From Bactericera cockerelli (Eukaryota; Arthropoda; Insecta; Hemiptera; Triozidae): a stretch of 64,000 nucleotides of DNA. Each line of letters begins with the position of its first letter. The first letter of the stretch is position 1. The notes under the pieces were generated by a model. That model worked only from the letters and a program-made list of their open reading frames with translations, was not told the DNA's origin and searched no databases. A program made the translations under genes and the position numbers. This document shows, in pieces, positions 10,549 through 21,110 of this stretch. The DNA lies in contig CM044963.1 of NCBI GenBank assembly GCA_024516035.1, positions 27,649,468 through 27,713,467 on the forward strand, read 5' to 3'.

Positions 10549-11100
10549 TTATATTAAATCAATATTTATTATGTATTAAATTAATATTTATTATCTTTTA
10601 AATTAATATTTATTATCTATTGCCTTGTTCCTCTTGAATTTACCTGTAGCCCATTCCAGAAACACTCTCCAATCTCAAAATCCCCAAATCTCTATTTCAA
10701 GCGTCAGTGATTAATTTGAACCAAACAGATATTTGGAGATTATGAAAGTGAAAATGTCAGTAGTTAATTTGAACGCAATAACCAATCAGAGTGCGTTGTG
10801 TGACGGTTGAGAAAGAGAGATTAGGAGATTATGAAAGTGAAAATGTCAGCAGTTAATTTGAACGCAATAACCAATCAGAGTGCGTTGTGCGACGGTTGAG
10901 AAAGAGATTTTGAGATTATGAAAGTGAAAATATACTTTCTGGAAATGGGCCAGTGTTGCCACGTGATTCATAGAGTACAAAATATTGATGGTTAAATTTA
11001 TCTAAATTCTCATTTTACAATTTTAATCAATATGTTAATTCAAAATAAATAACATAGAATTACTTGTGTGAAAATACACGAACAGTAAAAAAAGTTTTGG
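10549..11100. repeat. Short tandem units and a small MITE-like segment
   Basis: 10556-10625 holds three copies of ATTAATATTTATTATNT. At 10647-10952, GCCCATTCCAGAAA and TTTCTGGAAATGGGC form inverted ends. Between them an about 95-bp unit with GAAAGTGAAAATGTCAG and CCAATCAGAGTGCGTTGTG is tandemly repeated twice plus a part. I see no clear target-site duplication, so the MITE call is tentative. Confidence 0.55.
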
Positions 11101-11104
11101 AATT

Positions 11105-11343
11105 TCTGAGCGAATGGCGGAGGAGGAGACAAGTTTGCGAAGAAGAGGGGGGGGGAGAGAGGGCGAGGGAATGAGAGAGAGAAAAAGAATAGAGAGAAGG
11201 AGAGAGAGAGGAAAAAAGAGAGAGATGGAGAGAAAGAAGAGAGAGAGAGAAAAGAGAGAGAGAGAAAAGAGAGAGAAGAAGAAAGAGAGAGAGATGGAGA
11301 GAAAGAAAGAGAGAGGGAGAGAGAGAGGGTGAGAAAGAAAGAA

Positions 11344-11415
<72 letters not shown>

Positions 11416-11440
11416 AAGAATAAGAAAAGGAAGAAACAGG
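11105..11440. repeat. Long GA purine tract
   Basis: About 330 bases of almost uninterrupted GAGA/GGAGA/AAAGAGA. The 169-residue minus-strand Leu/Ser ORF and the 72-residue plus-strand Arg/Glu ORF are products of this repeat. A tract of this length may adopt non-B DNA. Confidence 0.9.
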
Positions 11441-11490
11441 AAAAAGAACAAGAATACGAAGAATAATTGAATTAATAATAATAATAATAA

Positions 11491-12163
11491 AAGGAGAAAC
11501 TGGAAGCCTAATAGTAGCTGCTCAAGATCAAGCCATAACAACAAATTATATAAAAAGGAAGATATATAAAGAACAAATAGATGGAAAATGTCGACTTTGT
11601 AAACAATTTGAAGAAACGATCTGGCACATTATGTCAGAATGTCCCATCCTTGCGAAGAAAGAATACCTGGACAGACATAATAAGGTTGCCCAAAACTTAC
11701 ACTATAACATATGCAAACATTATGAAATCCAAGTACAAGAAGCATGGTACAAACACGAGCCAAATGCTGTGGAGAGAAGTCCAGATGGAAATGTCATTGT
11801 AATGTGGGACCAACAAATACGAACTGACCGAACAATTATGGCAAACAAACCTGACATAGTAATCAAAGATCTAAAGAACAAACAATGTTATATAATTGAC
11901 GTAGCAGTACCCAATGACAATAATATAAGAGAAAAAGAAGCAGAGAAAAAACTGAAATAGAAGGATCTTCAGATTGAAATTCAGAAGATGTGGAATGTTA
12001 AAGCACAAATAATACCAGTAATCATAGGAGCGACTGGAACAGTTGGTAAAAACCTTGCTGAAAATTTGAGAAACATCCCAGGAAACAGCAACCAGATGAT
12101 CACGAACACCCTACAAAAATCTGTCATCCTAGCAACAGCCCACATTATACGAAGAACAACATA
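11491..12163 (+). pseudogene. C-terminal fragment of R2/R4-like LINE, finger and restriction-like endonuclease
   Basis: The plus-strand frame reads from KGETGSLIVAAQDQAI into a CCHC finger (CRLC, eight residues, H, four, C; near 11602-11645). Next come AKKEYLDRHNKVA and the endonuclease core KPDIVIKDLKNK with IIDVAVPND. This finger-then-PD...D order is that of the R2/R4/Dong group, whose restriction-like endonuclease lies after RT. RT is absent, so the copy is strongly 5'-truncated. A TAG at 11958-11960 breaks the frame; reading continues in frame (KDLQIEIQKMWNVKAQIIPV) to a TAG near 12163. Upstream (AAT)n and the 3' end in (AAT)n at about 12255 fit a microsatellite-type LINE tail. Dead copy. 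Confidence 0.85.
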
Positions 12164-12255
12164 GTCATACATAAATATATCCTGAGGGATTAGGATAATC
12201 CTTGGATATATTATGATACCTCAGAACCAGACAAGATCTGTGAAATACATCAAGA

Positions 12256-12556
12256 ATAATAATAATAATGCTTTTTCTTTATGTTATTATGTCACAATTT
12301 TAGTGGGTAGCGCAGAATCATAGGACTTTACCACTTTAATTTACAATATCTTGTATTATTTTTTTTTTGCCTATGATTCTGCCACTGGTCGCTGCTTCAC
12401 ATCAAAGCAGCTACTCATTTTTCCTCACGAGGTATGAGTGGACCCCGAACATCCAAGTACAGAGCAGAAAAAATCCTCCCCCGCTGGGAATCGAACCCAG
12501 GTCACCATGTGTGCAATGCCTAGCGCGCTAACTCACTCTCCCACGGTGACTACTGA
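12256..12556 (-). mobile_element. tRNA-derived SINE, family D (inverted partner)
   Basis: Reverse complement of 10248-10548 through nearly the whole length, with GGGAATCGAACCCAGG (B box complement), GTATGAGTGGACCCCGAACA and GCGCTAACTC near its head. A few substitutions differ, so this is an independent or aged copy. Its tail merges with the (AAT)n end of the LINE fragment. Confidence 0.92.
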
Positions 12557-12639
12557 ATAATTGAATTAGTTTAAAATATTGGTATCGTTTACTGTGTAAA
12601 TTTATGTACATTGTACCATGTACCTATTAGTGTACAGTA

Positions 12640-12800
12640 TACACTGCCAATCATGGACACAATACTTCCTCGTGAATGGTTCACAATGTAGGTACATACA
12701 AGGTCTGCCAAAATAAACAAACCCTACATACAGGGTCTGCCATACATACAGGGTCTGCCAAAAAAAAACGGAACCTGTATGTACTTACAATGTTTTTCGT
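12640..12800. repeat. Fragments of repeat F and TACAGGGT-type transposon ends
   Basis: ACTGCCAATCATGGACACAA plus TACTTCCTCGTGA is the start of repeat F (fuller copies at 16541 and 20183). TACATACAGGGTCTGCCA then occurs tandemly up to 12770, resembling Tc1/mariner-type ends. No ORF. Confidence 0.6.
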
Positions 12801-14040
12801 TTTTTTTTTTTTTTGTTAAAAAAAACGCCGATATCTAATGTTATGTTTTAGATATTCTCGGATGTAAACAGCAAAAAGAAGAAGAAGATGAAGAAGACGA
12901 AGGGAACTTTCGAGAATTTGTAAAATTAAATTTTCCAATTCATTTTTCCCTCCTTAATCTGTTTCTCTCTCTCTCTCTCTCTTCCTCTCCTTATACACCT
13001 CTCTCTCTTATTCTCTCCTTATATAATTCCGTCTCTCCATCTCTCTCTTTCTCTCCTTACACCTCTCTCTCTCTATCTCTCTCTGTCCCCCATAAACACC
13101 TCTCTCCCTCTCTTTCTCCCTCTCTCTCTCTCTCTCTCTTCCTTCCTCTTTTTCTCATTTCTCTAATAAGACATGCGTTTTGGAATTTGTAAGAATGTTG
13201 TCAACTTAACCATCTCTAATTCTCTTGAGAATGAAATGAGGAGGAGGAGGGAGAGAGTGTGTGTGTGAGAGAGAGAAAGAAAGAGGCTTAGAGGGGGAGA
13301 GAGAGAGAGAGAAAGGAAGACATGATTTGGAAGTGTTAAGTTCAGAGGATAATAAAAAGGAAGCGTTCAGAATTTTTGAGTGTCGATCAACTTCCTCAAT
13401 TCTAAATTCTCCGTACCATCGAGTGGAGTGACTTGACACGAAACATACAGGGTAGTCAAAAAGTACCTTTCCTATTATGTAAATATTATTTTAATAACTT
13501 TTGATCAAGAGAAAAGATAATAAACAGTATGTTTCATGGAGATTTTTCAACGTATGGTGTGGAAAATTATATGGGTCAATCAATTTAATTAGAAACTATC
13601 TTGTATTCACATTTATTTAAAACAATTTTTCCCCACCTTCAGCACAAGATTTTTATTTGTAAAATTAAATACATAGAAGCTAAAACAATAATAAATTGTA
13701 GACTTCTACAAACTCAGCTGAGGGAAGAGCCGAAAGCATACTTTCTGCATTCCCCTGCTGCACCGCCAGGCTAAGTCGCTGTTTCAGGAGGAATTTAATC
13801 TGGGATCCCCCGGTATATCCACTATTTTTCACCAAACATCTCGAACAAACTTTTCTGTTTTATCAAGGTCCTTTTAAAAACATTTTGCAGGTCTTTTTAA
13901 ATTCAATTCTTTTATAAATCATGCGACCCTACGGTACCTACTTAGATATTTTGTCAGAACAGTGACTGATGACTCAAATTTCCAAACGTTAAGATTTATC
14001 TCTAGAGTGGTACATCCAAGTTACTCAAACCTGCCTTAAT
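12801..14040. other. No gene seen; CT and GA tracts, one transposon-like end
   Basis: CT tracts at 12962-13145, a GA tract at 13235-13318, and a TACAGGGTAGTCAAAAAGTA motif at 13447 that looks like a Tc1/mariner left end without a partner I could find. The rest is AT-rich. The 77-residue minus ORF at 13206-13439 is Ser/Leu-rich from the GA tract. Confidence 0.6.
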
Positions 14041-14044
14041 AAAA

Positions 14045-14118
14045 TACTCCATACTTGCGTATCGAAACTCCGACCTCCGGACTACCAGAACGATGCCTTC
14101 ACCACTCAGCTACCGGGG
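14045..14118 (-). mobile_element. tRNA-like SINE head fragment
   Basis: On the minus strand GGTAGCTGAGTGGTGAAGGC resembles an A box and GAGTTTCGATAC a B box, 70 bases overall. No matching acceptor stem is visible, so I read it as a SINE relic rather than a working tRNA. Confidence 0.6.
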
Positions 14119-14145
14119 CCCATACTGTCAGGTCCTGTTCACATC

Positions 14146-14486
14146 AGCCTCCGTGGCGTAACGGTTATGACTACTGCCCATAGTCTAGAGGTTTCGAGTT
14201 CGACTCCCGGTTGGGACAGACTTTTCGAAGAAAATTCTGTTCCCTCCAAACACGTGAGGCTGACATTTCCGGCCCTACCCAGGCTAGGTGAGGTTAATGT
14301 GGGTAGCTAGTACGATTCCCAGCGAATGGAGGGTAAAACCCCGTCCTGACTATCTATCTCAAAGCAGGACGTTAAAACCGAATAGAATCAACTGGTCACA
14401 ATAGATCTAATTAGGTCGCAGTGTTAATTGTACGGGTTTCACTGAAAACCCTGCAAGCATGCAGATCAGATAATAAAAAATAAAAT
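14146..14486 (+). mobile_element. tRNA-derived SINE, family A, full-length copy
   Basis: The head CCTCCGTGGCGTAACGGTTA and B box GAGTTCGACTCCC lead into the shared body (CCAGGCTAGGTGAGGTTAAT, GCGAATGGAGGGTAAAACC) and a GATAATAAAAAATAAAA tail. It is the best plus-strand reference copy for the family. Confidence 0.93.
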
Positions 14487-14569
14487 ACTGTTCACATGCT
14501 TATCTGACTTCTGTGCTCAGATTGATTGAACTACCACCGAAGCTAATAAAATAACTTCTGAGCGATTAT

Positions 14570-14758
14570 AATAACACTTTTGTAGTGGTAGGTAACCACC
14601 AGGTTATTGCTCAAAGCATTTTTTAACACTTAATCCCCAGAGTCTCATTATTATATGTGGTCACAAACTCAAATGAATGAGGAAAAATTCATACACCGGG
14701 TGGAATTCGAACCAACGGATCCCTACGCTACCTGGAATTACCAGACTAGCGATTGCGT
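14570..14758 (-). mobile_element. tRNA-derived SINE, family C (minus)
   Basis: Contains CTCATTATTATATGTGGTCA, AATGAATGAGGAAAAATTCA, GAATTCGAACCAACGGATCC and TACCAGACTAGCG in the family order. The head is truncated after the A-box region. Adjacent 14790-14850 has several TGTAACACG motifs in both orientations. Confidence 0.85.
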
Positions 14759-14859
14759 CTGTTCTCAGGTATGTGCACACTGGCGAATTTTGTTACATGT
14801 AACACGCTCATGTAACACGTTACACGTCACATGTTACACGTTAAATTACTAGAAGGTGT

Positions 14860-15065
14860 GGACCCGGCATAACAGAAAATTACTTGGAGAAACTCGGAAG
14901 CACTTGAGGTATAAGAGGAACACAATGTGCTAAGGTATTTATTAATCAAATTTCTCTTTATTCACTCACAATACTATGCCATCTGATACTAAATAATTCT
15001 CTCTCTCTTTCTCTCTCTCTCTCTCCTCTCTCTCCCTCTCCCTTATAACCAGGTATCTCTTATGT
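14860..15065. other. Spacer with CT tract, no gene
   Basis: AT-rich DNA and a CT tract at 14999-15043. Nothing coding is seen. Confidence 0.6.
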
Positions 15066-15069
15066 CCAG

Positions 15070-15529
15070 GTTCAAATACGGGTTTGTGCTTACAGAACTC
15101 TCTTTAAAAAAAGATATTGGCCTAGAATTTGTGCTTACAGAACTCTCTTAAAAAAAAAGATATTGGCCTAGAATTTGTGCTTACAGAACTCTCTTAAAAA
15201 AAAAAGATATTGGCCTAGAATTTGTGCTTACAGAACTCTCTTAAAAAAAAAAAAAGATATTGGCCTAGAATTTGTGCTTACAGAACTCTCTTTAAAAAAA
15301 AAAAGATATTGGCCTAGAATTTGTGCTTACAGAACTCTCTTAAAAAAAAAGATATTGGCCTAGAATTTGTGCTTACAGAACTCTCTTAAAAAAAAAGATA
15401 TTGGCCTAGAATTTGTGCTTACAGAACTCTCTTAAAAAAAAAGATATTGGCCTAGAATTTGTGCTTACAGAACTCTCTTAAAAAAAAGAAGATATTGGCC
15501 TAGAATTTGTGCTAACAGAATTTTAACTC

Positions 15530-15571
<42 letters not shown>

Positions 15572-15590
15572 TATTGGCCTAGAATGTTAT
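15070..15590 (+). repeat. Minisatellite of about 46 bp, ten copies, with poly-A arms
   Basis: The unit is TTGTGCTTACAGAACTCTCT, an A run of 7-13, then GATATTGGCCTAGAAT. The copies differ mainly in A-run length; the last contains about 34 A (15536-15569). The copies adjoin directly with no unique spacers, so this is a minisatellite. Slippage in the A run is the likely source of length differences. Confidence 0.95.
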
Positions 15591-15599
15591 CTACAAGGC

Positions 15600-16540
15600 C
15601 AATATCTCTGTAAAAAGATATTGTTATCTTATATCGAGATTTCTCTAATATCCAGGTCCGAATCTTATATCGAGACAGCTCTGTGGTATATCGGTCGATA
15701 AAAATTCTAATCCACACGTTCTCGAGATAAACGCAGACGGCTTCAGAGAGAAGGAAAAGCGTTTCCGAACTGTGAAAGCGGAGGAGCCTGTTGAAAAAAG
15801 AAAATAAGACGCTATATTTTTTGTCGATGGGTTTTCTATTACTCGTGTTGACTCTGCTGTGTCCTGCTGGGAGTGAGGGAGATGGAGAGATGTGGGTGTG
15901 GGTGTGAGTGTGTGTGGAATAGAGGACCATGTAGTGGGAGAGATGGACTGGAGGTGGTAGAGGGGGAGGGTGTTCGGGAGAGATAGAGAGAGGGTGAATG
16001 AGAGAGAGAAAGAAAGAGATGGAGAGATTGAGAGAGTGAGAGATAGAAAGGGAGCTGAGAAAAATAGAGAGAGAGAGAAAAAGAGAGAGTGAGAGAAATA
16101 GAATGAGAGAGAGAGTGAGAAAGAGAGCTGAAGAAAATAGAGAGAAATAGGGAGAGAGAGAGATAAAGAGAAGGGAGATAAAAAATAAATAGATGGAGAG
16201 AGTGAAAGAAACAGAAATGGAAAAAGTAAGAGAAAGAGAGAGTAAAATAGAGAGAAAAACAGAAAGTAATGGAGAGAGTGAGAGAAAGAAATAGCGAAAG
16301 TGAGAAATAAAGAGATGGAGAAAGTGAGAAAAGATGAGAAAAAAATTAGAGGGTTTGTGGAGGGATGAATATTAGCCAGAAAGAGAAGGGTAAATATAAC
16401 GAGAGGAAATGAGAGAGTTGCAGATGGATAAAAGTGTGAAAGCCATTTCATATAGTTTGCTTTCGGCGTCAAAAAGTTTTAGGGTGTCAAACATGAAACG
16501 ATCAACACGTTGGATTCCACCATCAAACATAGTATACAAA
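15600..16540. repeat. GA-rich tract and spacer
   Basis: 15955-16365 is dominated by GAGAGA/AAAGAGA with AT interruptions. The minus-strand 275-residue ORF over it is Ser/Leu/Phe-rich and ends in the minisatellite flank; I treat it as spurious. Confidence 0.75.
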
Positions 16541-17065
16541 ACACTGCCAATTATGGACACAATACTTCCTCGTGATTGTTTCACATTGCATACAATTGCC
16601 AGTTTTGAGATTTTTTACTAAATCACTAAAGTTCTCAACCCAATCTCTTCAAATTTGAAGAGATCTCTTTTTTATGGTAGAATACTATTTTTTCTACATT
16701 CTAGATTCTAAAATTCTGTATCGGCAAGACATTATTTTTTTACTTCTTTTTACAAAATTTTGGATATTCTTAAATATCAGAGCTAGATCAAAATTAATGA
16801 AAAAGTAAATATAAATGCACTTTGTAAAACACTAATACGCATATACATACAAAATCGGGTGTACCGTTCACGAGATATAAGCGTTTAAGCAAAAGTTAGT
16901 GGTCAGGCGCATGGTCTCTTTCACCCAGAACCGCTAGTGCGAAGTTGATGAATTTAAAATGGGACCATATACACGTTTTCTAATATGTGTACAAAATTTT
17001 ATTGAAATTCGTTCAGTAGTTTCCGAGATTTGCGCATAACATAATGAAGTACACCTAAATACCGA
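16541..17065 (+). repeat. Dispersed repeat F, copy 2
   Basis: Starts ACTGCCAATTATGGACACAA. It carries GTTCACGAGATATAAGCG, GTGGTCAGGCGCATGGTCTC, TTTCACCCAGAACCGCT and GTAGTTTCCGAGATTTGCGC in the same order as 20183-20930. It is non-coding and probably a non-autonomous transposable element of unassigned class. Confidence 0.75.
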
Positions 17066-17069
17066 CGAA

Positions 17070-17630
17070 ATTTTGCTGTCTAAGGAAGCTTCTAAAACAG
17101 ATGAATTTTTTAAACAATGTTATGTTCTAGATAAAAAAAGTAAGTATGTATATATGTACGTTGTTTCCCGATAGCATTCAGAGAGGGCCGAGGAAGAGTG
17201 GAGCGCACGTGTTAAAATCTGACAATGTGTCGATAATCGTAGATAAAGCTGAGTCCCATTTTTATTTTCTCAGTGAACGAAAAAAAGTGAGAGGGAAAAA
17301 AATAAACGAACGATAAAAGTAAATAGTAAAAAAACAAATGAAAAAATAAAAATACTGACAAAAAAGTCTCACTTTAGAGAGAAAAAAAGTGGTGAAGCCC
17401 CGAAGGTGTAAAACACAACAGTTTTATTGTAGCTGGTTTAATTTTTCTTCAATGATGAAATGGAAAAGCGCTAATGTTTTTTTTTTTTTTTTTTTTTTTT
17501 TCAAGGTAAAAAACTAGTCCAAAAATAAACCCAACAGAAAAAGAAGAGTTTGAGATTGAAAAAAATACGTCTTCTAATTATTATTATTTCAAGGTAGAAA
17601 AGTCCAAATAAACACCCAGCAGCTTCACCA
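17070..17630. other. No gene seen; T run
   Basis: AT-rich DNA with a 26-base T run at about 17477-17502 and a paired CCAAAAATAAACCCA/CCAAATAAACACCCA motif on either side of it. I recognise nothing else. Confidence 0.55.
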
Positions 17631-17631
17631 G

Positions 17632-17850
17632 CGATGATTGTGCGTTGAATGCACCGGTTCTTGTACGATCACCAGAGCTAAGCAACGTTCAGCGAGGTGG
17701 AGACTTCTACCATTCTGGACCAAACCTTGGCTGTGGGTAGCAGGTTTGAGAGTTTCCTGCGAATGGAGGTTAACACCCCTGTCGTGATATAATCATGCAG
17801 TCGAAAGCGACGTTAAACACAAATTAAAAAAATATATATATTTATATACA
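17632..17850 (+). mobile_element. 5S-rRNA-derived SINE, well preserved head
   Basis: TGAATGCACCGGTTCTTGTA, CGATCACCAGAGCTAAGCAA and CGTTCAGCGAGGTGGAGACT line up with the conserved internal-promoter half of animal 5S rRNA (box A/IE/box C region). The body is GGCTGTGGGTAGCAGGTTTG, GAGTTTCCTGCGAATGGAGG and CTGTCGTGATATAATCATGC, ending in CGACGTTAAACACAAATTAAA. The tail is A/T-rich. The partial 5S length and foreign body show a SINE, not a 5S gene. Confidence 0.9.
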
Positions 17851-17924
17851 GTGTGTCCGTGTGTCCCATTATCAACGAGACTTTCAAATATCTCGAAAAC
17901 TAATGACGATAGAAACCAGCATTG

Positions 17925-18045
17925 GCGTGGTTCTGGGGGCCCTTAATTGTCAATTATTAGCCTCCTTGTGAAGACAGTGGTAGAAGTGCTGAGTCATTCC
18001 TCCACTGTTTAGCTACCATCGTTTACGATGACGCCACCTTATGAT
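17925..18045 (-). repeat. Dispersed repeat J (minus copy)
   Basis: Reverse complement of the first 115 bases of the repeat at 4535, with CCTCCTTGTGAAGACAGTGG and GTTTACGATGACGCCACC. Just upstream, TACAGTGTGTCCGTGTGTCC at 17849 resembles a transposon end. Confidence 0.75.
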
Positions 18046-18544
18046 GATGATTATAATAAATTGGGACATAATATTTTTTGGGTCCACTATAATAGAGATC
18101 ATTTTTTAAAAAGTAAAAAGAAAAAACAATATTACTATCGTGTTCAACACCTAAAATTAAACTGATTTGATATGCCGCAATCATGGTCTAAGATGGAAAA
18201 AACTCACATTCCCTAAAAGGTGTGGAACTGATTGTGACGAAAATTAGTAAGAATATTATTAACTTAAAATTTTGTGTAGATTTCAAATATCTAATAAAAA
18301 ATAGGGGGTTCTATTTAAAATTCTAAAGGTGACCTTGAAATAACCTTGAAGGGGTCATCCGAGAAACTTCTAGAGGTCCCTCTTTAGAGCTAATTAAAAA
18401 GATAATATAATAAACAATAATAAATAATTTGTTTTATTTTTCATATTTTTTTTGTTTACAGGGGACCCATCTTAAGCCATATTTATTTGGCTTCTAAGAT
18501 AATAATTAATAATTGAAAAAGATAAATAAAAATAAGATATGGTG
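18046..18544. other. AT-rich spacer, no gene
   Basis: No ORF or known repeat is recognised. Confidence 0.5.
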
Positions 18545-18875
18545 TTCAATGGAAGAGAAAGCCACAGGCTTTATTATTATTATTATTAAACATGTTGGAT
18601 CAAGTTTTATTTACAATAAAGTAGGTACATAGAATATTTACATAGAAATTGAAATAAAACAAAACTTGATCAAGGGCGGTGCTAATGCCAACGGCATTCT
18701 CTTTCACACCACCCTTGATTTAAAAAAAAAATAACAGAAAGATAAATTCAAAAGATAAAATAAACTCGCCTGCTTGGTTCACTACATATTCTATTGAGTT
18801 CTTCTAATTTAATGACTTGTGTTGCAAAATATATTATATAGTTTGACAATAAAGTATGAAATAATAATAATGATA
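18545..18875 (+). mobile_element. LINE 3'-tail fragment split by an inverted relative
   Basis: GGAAGAGAAAGCCACAGGCTTT at 18552 and TGCTTGGTTCACTACATATT at 18774 are consecutive in the undisturbed copy at 50405. Here they are split by about 175 bp. The insert contains AACTTGATCAAGGGCGGTG, GCCAACGGCATTCTCTTTCA, another tail of this type on the opposite strand. The copy ends in (AAT)n. Identification as an RTE/CR1-type LINE tail is inferred from the hairpin plus microsatellite ending. Confidence 0.65.
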
Positions 18876-19209
18876 AGACAAATTATGATTTATTCGTAAT
18901 GAATTAATATTTCTTTTACAACGTTTTTATTTAAATGTTATATTTGTTCTAAATGAAAAATATTTATGATTGTATATGAAAATGTATCAAATATTGAGGG
19001 ACCAAAATGTCCTACTGCAGGAGCTGCCAATGTTCTTCACAATTTTGTTATGCGACTTTTTGATGCTGTCCATGTGTATAATGACTGTATATTTTCCAAT
19101 ACTGTTCCTTTGATTTGTAGTTCTGAAGAGTTCACATGCAGTAGTTGGATAGGCTTAATTGTACCTATATGTGTATCAAAAAATATCGTTGATTTGGTGT
19201 TTTGAAGAG
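18876..19209. other. No gene assigned; short ORF
   Basis: An ORF of 79 codons at 18966-19205 starts MIVYENVSNIEGPKCPTAGA. I recognise no family and it lies in AT-rich DNA, so I do not call it a gene. Confidence 0.4.
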
Positions 19210-19650
19210 CTTCCCTTTGTCAATAGGTCAATCATAATATTGACAGCTTCCTTTTTCTTCCTTTCCTTTGATCAATAGGTCAAATATAATGTTGGCAGCT
19301 TACTTTTTCTTTCCTTTACTTCCTTTCCTTTGGAAATAGGTCAAGCATAATGTCGACAGCTTACTTTTTCCTTCCTTTCCTTTGATCAATACTTCAATCA
19401 CAATGTTGGTAGTGTCCTTTTTCCTTCCTCTGATTCCTTTCCTTTGATCAATAGGTCAATGATAATGTTGGGAGCTTTCTTTCATCTTCCTTTTCCTTCC
19501 TTTATTTTGATCAATAGGTCAAGCATAATGTAGGCAGCTTTCTTTTTCCTTCCTTTCCTTTGATCAATACTTCAATCATAATTTTGGCAGCTTGCTTTTT
19601 CTTACTTTTCATTCCTTTCCTTTGGTCAGTAGGTCAGTCAATCATAATGC
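19210..19650 (+). repeat. Minisatellite of about 58 bp, seven to eight units
   Basis: Each unit has TTTGATCAATAGGTCAATCA, TAATGTTGGCAGCTTNCTTT and TTCCTTCCTTTCC. Units differ by point changes (GATCAATACTTCAATCA variants alternate) and by CT-run length, hinting at a higher-order two-unit repeat. Confidence 0.9.
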
Positions 19651-20182
19651 TCTTCTGCGAGTGCTGTGTTTGGTCCACTTTTTGCGGACCCAATACGGAT
19701 GGGGTATTCTCTACCAGGGACCACAGGGACGTCCCTGCTGCCCACTGGTTCGGGCGAGTCTGTGATCTTGCTTCTCATGAAAGTGAAGAGCAGAGTCAGA
19801 ACCAATGTCCAGGCAAAAACAGACGGAGGAAGTTGAAGATGTTGTAGTGGTAGCGAAGGGCAAACCTTTTCATGGCTGGTGAGTTTTAGTGATTTTAGTC
19901 AATCAGGTGTTTTTTTAGTAATTAAGGTGTGTTCGTCTGAACTAGAATTATTTATTGAACACTAGGAATTTTAAATGTAAATTTTAAATTTACTGGAACT
20001 TTTACTGAGAACTTGAGATTTCAATGAATTTACTGATTTAATTGAATGAGAAAAAGTTGAGTAGAACATTGTTGATGAGCCAAACAAGTAAACGATTTTT
20101 TTTTATTTTTAATAGCTAATAAATAATTTTTTTGTCTCAAAATTTTCTTGGAAATTCAAATGGACGAACACAAACTCAAAAA
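19651..20182. other. No gene assigned
   Basis: An open frame through 19560-19847 covers non-repeat sequence (CGPNTDGVFSTRDHRDVPAA) after the minisatellite. I recognise no domain. The rest is AT-rich. Confidence 0.4.
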
Positions 20183-20930
20183 CACTGCCAATTATGGACA
20201 TGAAACTTCCTCGTGATTGCTTCACATTGTAAACACGTGCCAATTTTGAGATTTTATAGAAAATTACTTGTATCTCCAAAACGGCTCAACCGATTTTCTT
20301 CAAATTTGTTTTATATGGTAGAATATTGTTTTTTCTACATTCTAGATTCCACAAAAAATTCTGTATCGGCAAGTCGTGGTCCTTATTTTTTTACTTTTTT
20401 GTCCAAAATTTCGGATTTTCTTAAATATCAGAGTCAAATTATAATTAATTTAAAAATAAATATAAATAACCTATGTAAAGCAATAATATGCATATTCTTA
20501 CAAAATTTCATCGAAATCGGATGTACCGTTCACGAGATATAAGCGTTTAAGTAAAAAGTTAGTGGTCAGGCGCATGGTCTCTTTCACCCAGAACCGCTGG
20601 TATGAATTCGATGAATTTAAAATGGGACCATCTACAGAATGTCTCCTAGATGTGTGCAAAATTTCATCAAAATCGGTCGAGTAGTTTCCGAGATTTGCGC
20701 GTTACAAGGAATCGTTTTAACAGACCGACGGATCGACAGACCGACAGACCGACAGACCGACAGACCGACAGACCGACAGACCGACAGACGGACACAAAAC
20801 CAAATTTACTCAGTAGGTTATGAAACGTCCAGAAATATGAAAAAAATTGAAATCGGAGCAAAAAAATATTTTTTTTTACAAAAACGAACACAATACTTCC
20901 GATTTCTAATATTAGAAATTTCTCGGAAGT
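20183..20930 (+). repeat. Dispersed repeat F, longest copy, with (GACAGACC)n
   Basis: Starts ACTGCCAATTATGGACATGA. It contains the same blocks as 16541 but continues through GTTTCCGAGATTTGCGCGTT into seven 8-bp units of GACAGACC (about 20732-20790). It then runs to CAAAAACGAACACAATACTT and a hairpin end (TTTCTAATATTAGAAATTTC). Reverse fragments of this end occur at 25088 and 60120. No coding potential. Confidence 0.8.
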
Positions 20931-21110
20931 AATAAATGAAGAAAAATTCATGCGCTGGGTGGGATTCAGAGCAACGGATCCCTACGCTACCTGGATTACT
21001 AGACTAGGCTATTAGGATACTAAAGATATGGAAAAGTCCTATAATTCTGCGCTATCCACTAAAAATTGTGATATAATAACACAAAGAAACACATTTATTT
21101 ATCTTTTATT
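20931..21110. mobile_element. SINE C head fragment (minus) joined to SINE D tail fragment (plus)
   Basis: 20931-21010 has ATTCATGCGCTGGGTGGGAT, CAACGGATCCCTACGCTACC and TACTAGACTAGGC of family C. From 21030, AAAGTCCTATAATTCTGCGC, TATCCACTAAAAATTGTGAT and AACACAAAGAAA match the 3' part of family D. Two truncated SINEs abut. Confidence 0.75.

Noticed and set aside
11035..11544. 169-codon Leu/Ser/Phe membrane-like ORF (minus) and a similar 275-codon ORF at 15645-16472
   Set aside because: Antisense reading of GA tracts; apparent hydrophobicity comes from CTCTTT codons.
15070..15590. CRISPR-like regular repeat array
   Set aside because: Units adjoin with no unique spacers and differ by poly-A length; the context is a eukaryotic repeat landscape.
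17632..17850. 5S rRNA gene
   Set aside because: Only the middle part of 5S is present and it is fused to a SINE body with dispersed copies.
18966..19847. Possible host exons (79- and 95-codon ORFs)
   Set aside because: No recognisable domain, no convincing splice pattern, partly over a minisatellite.
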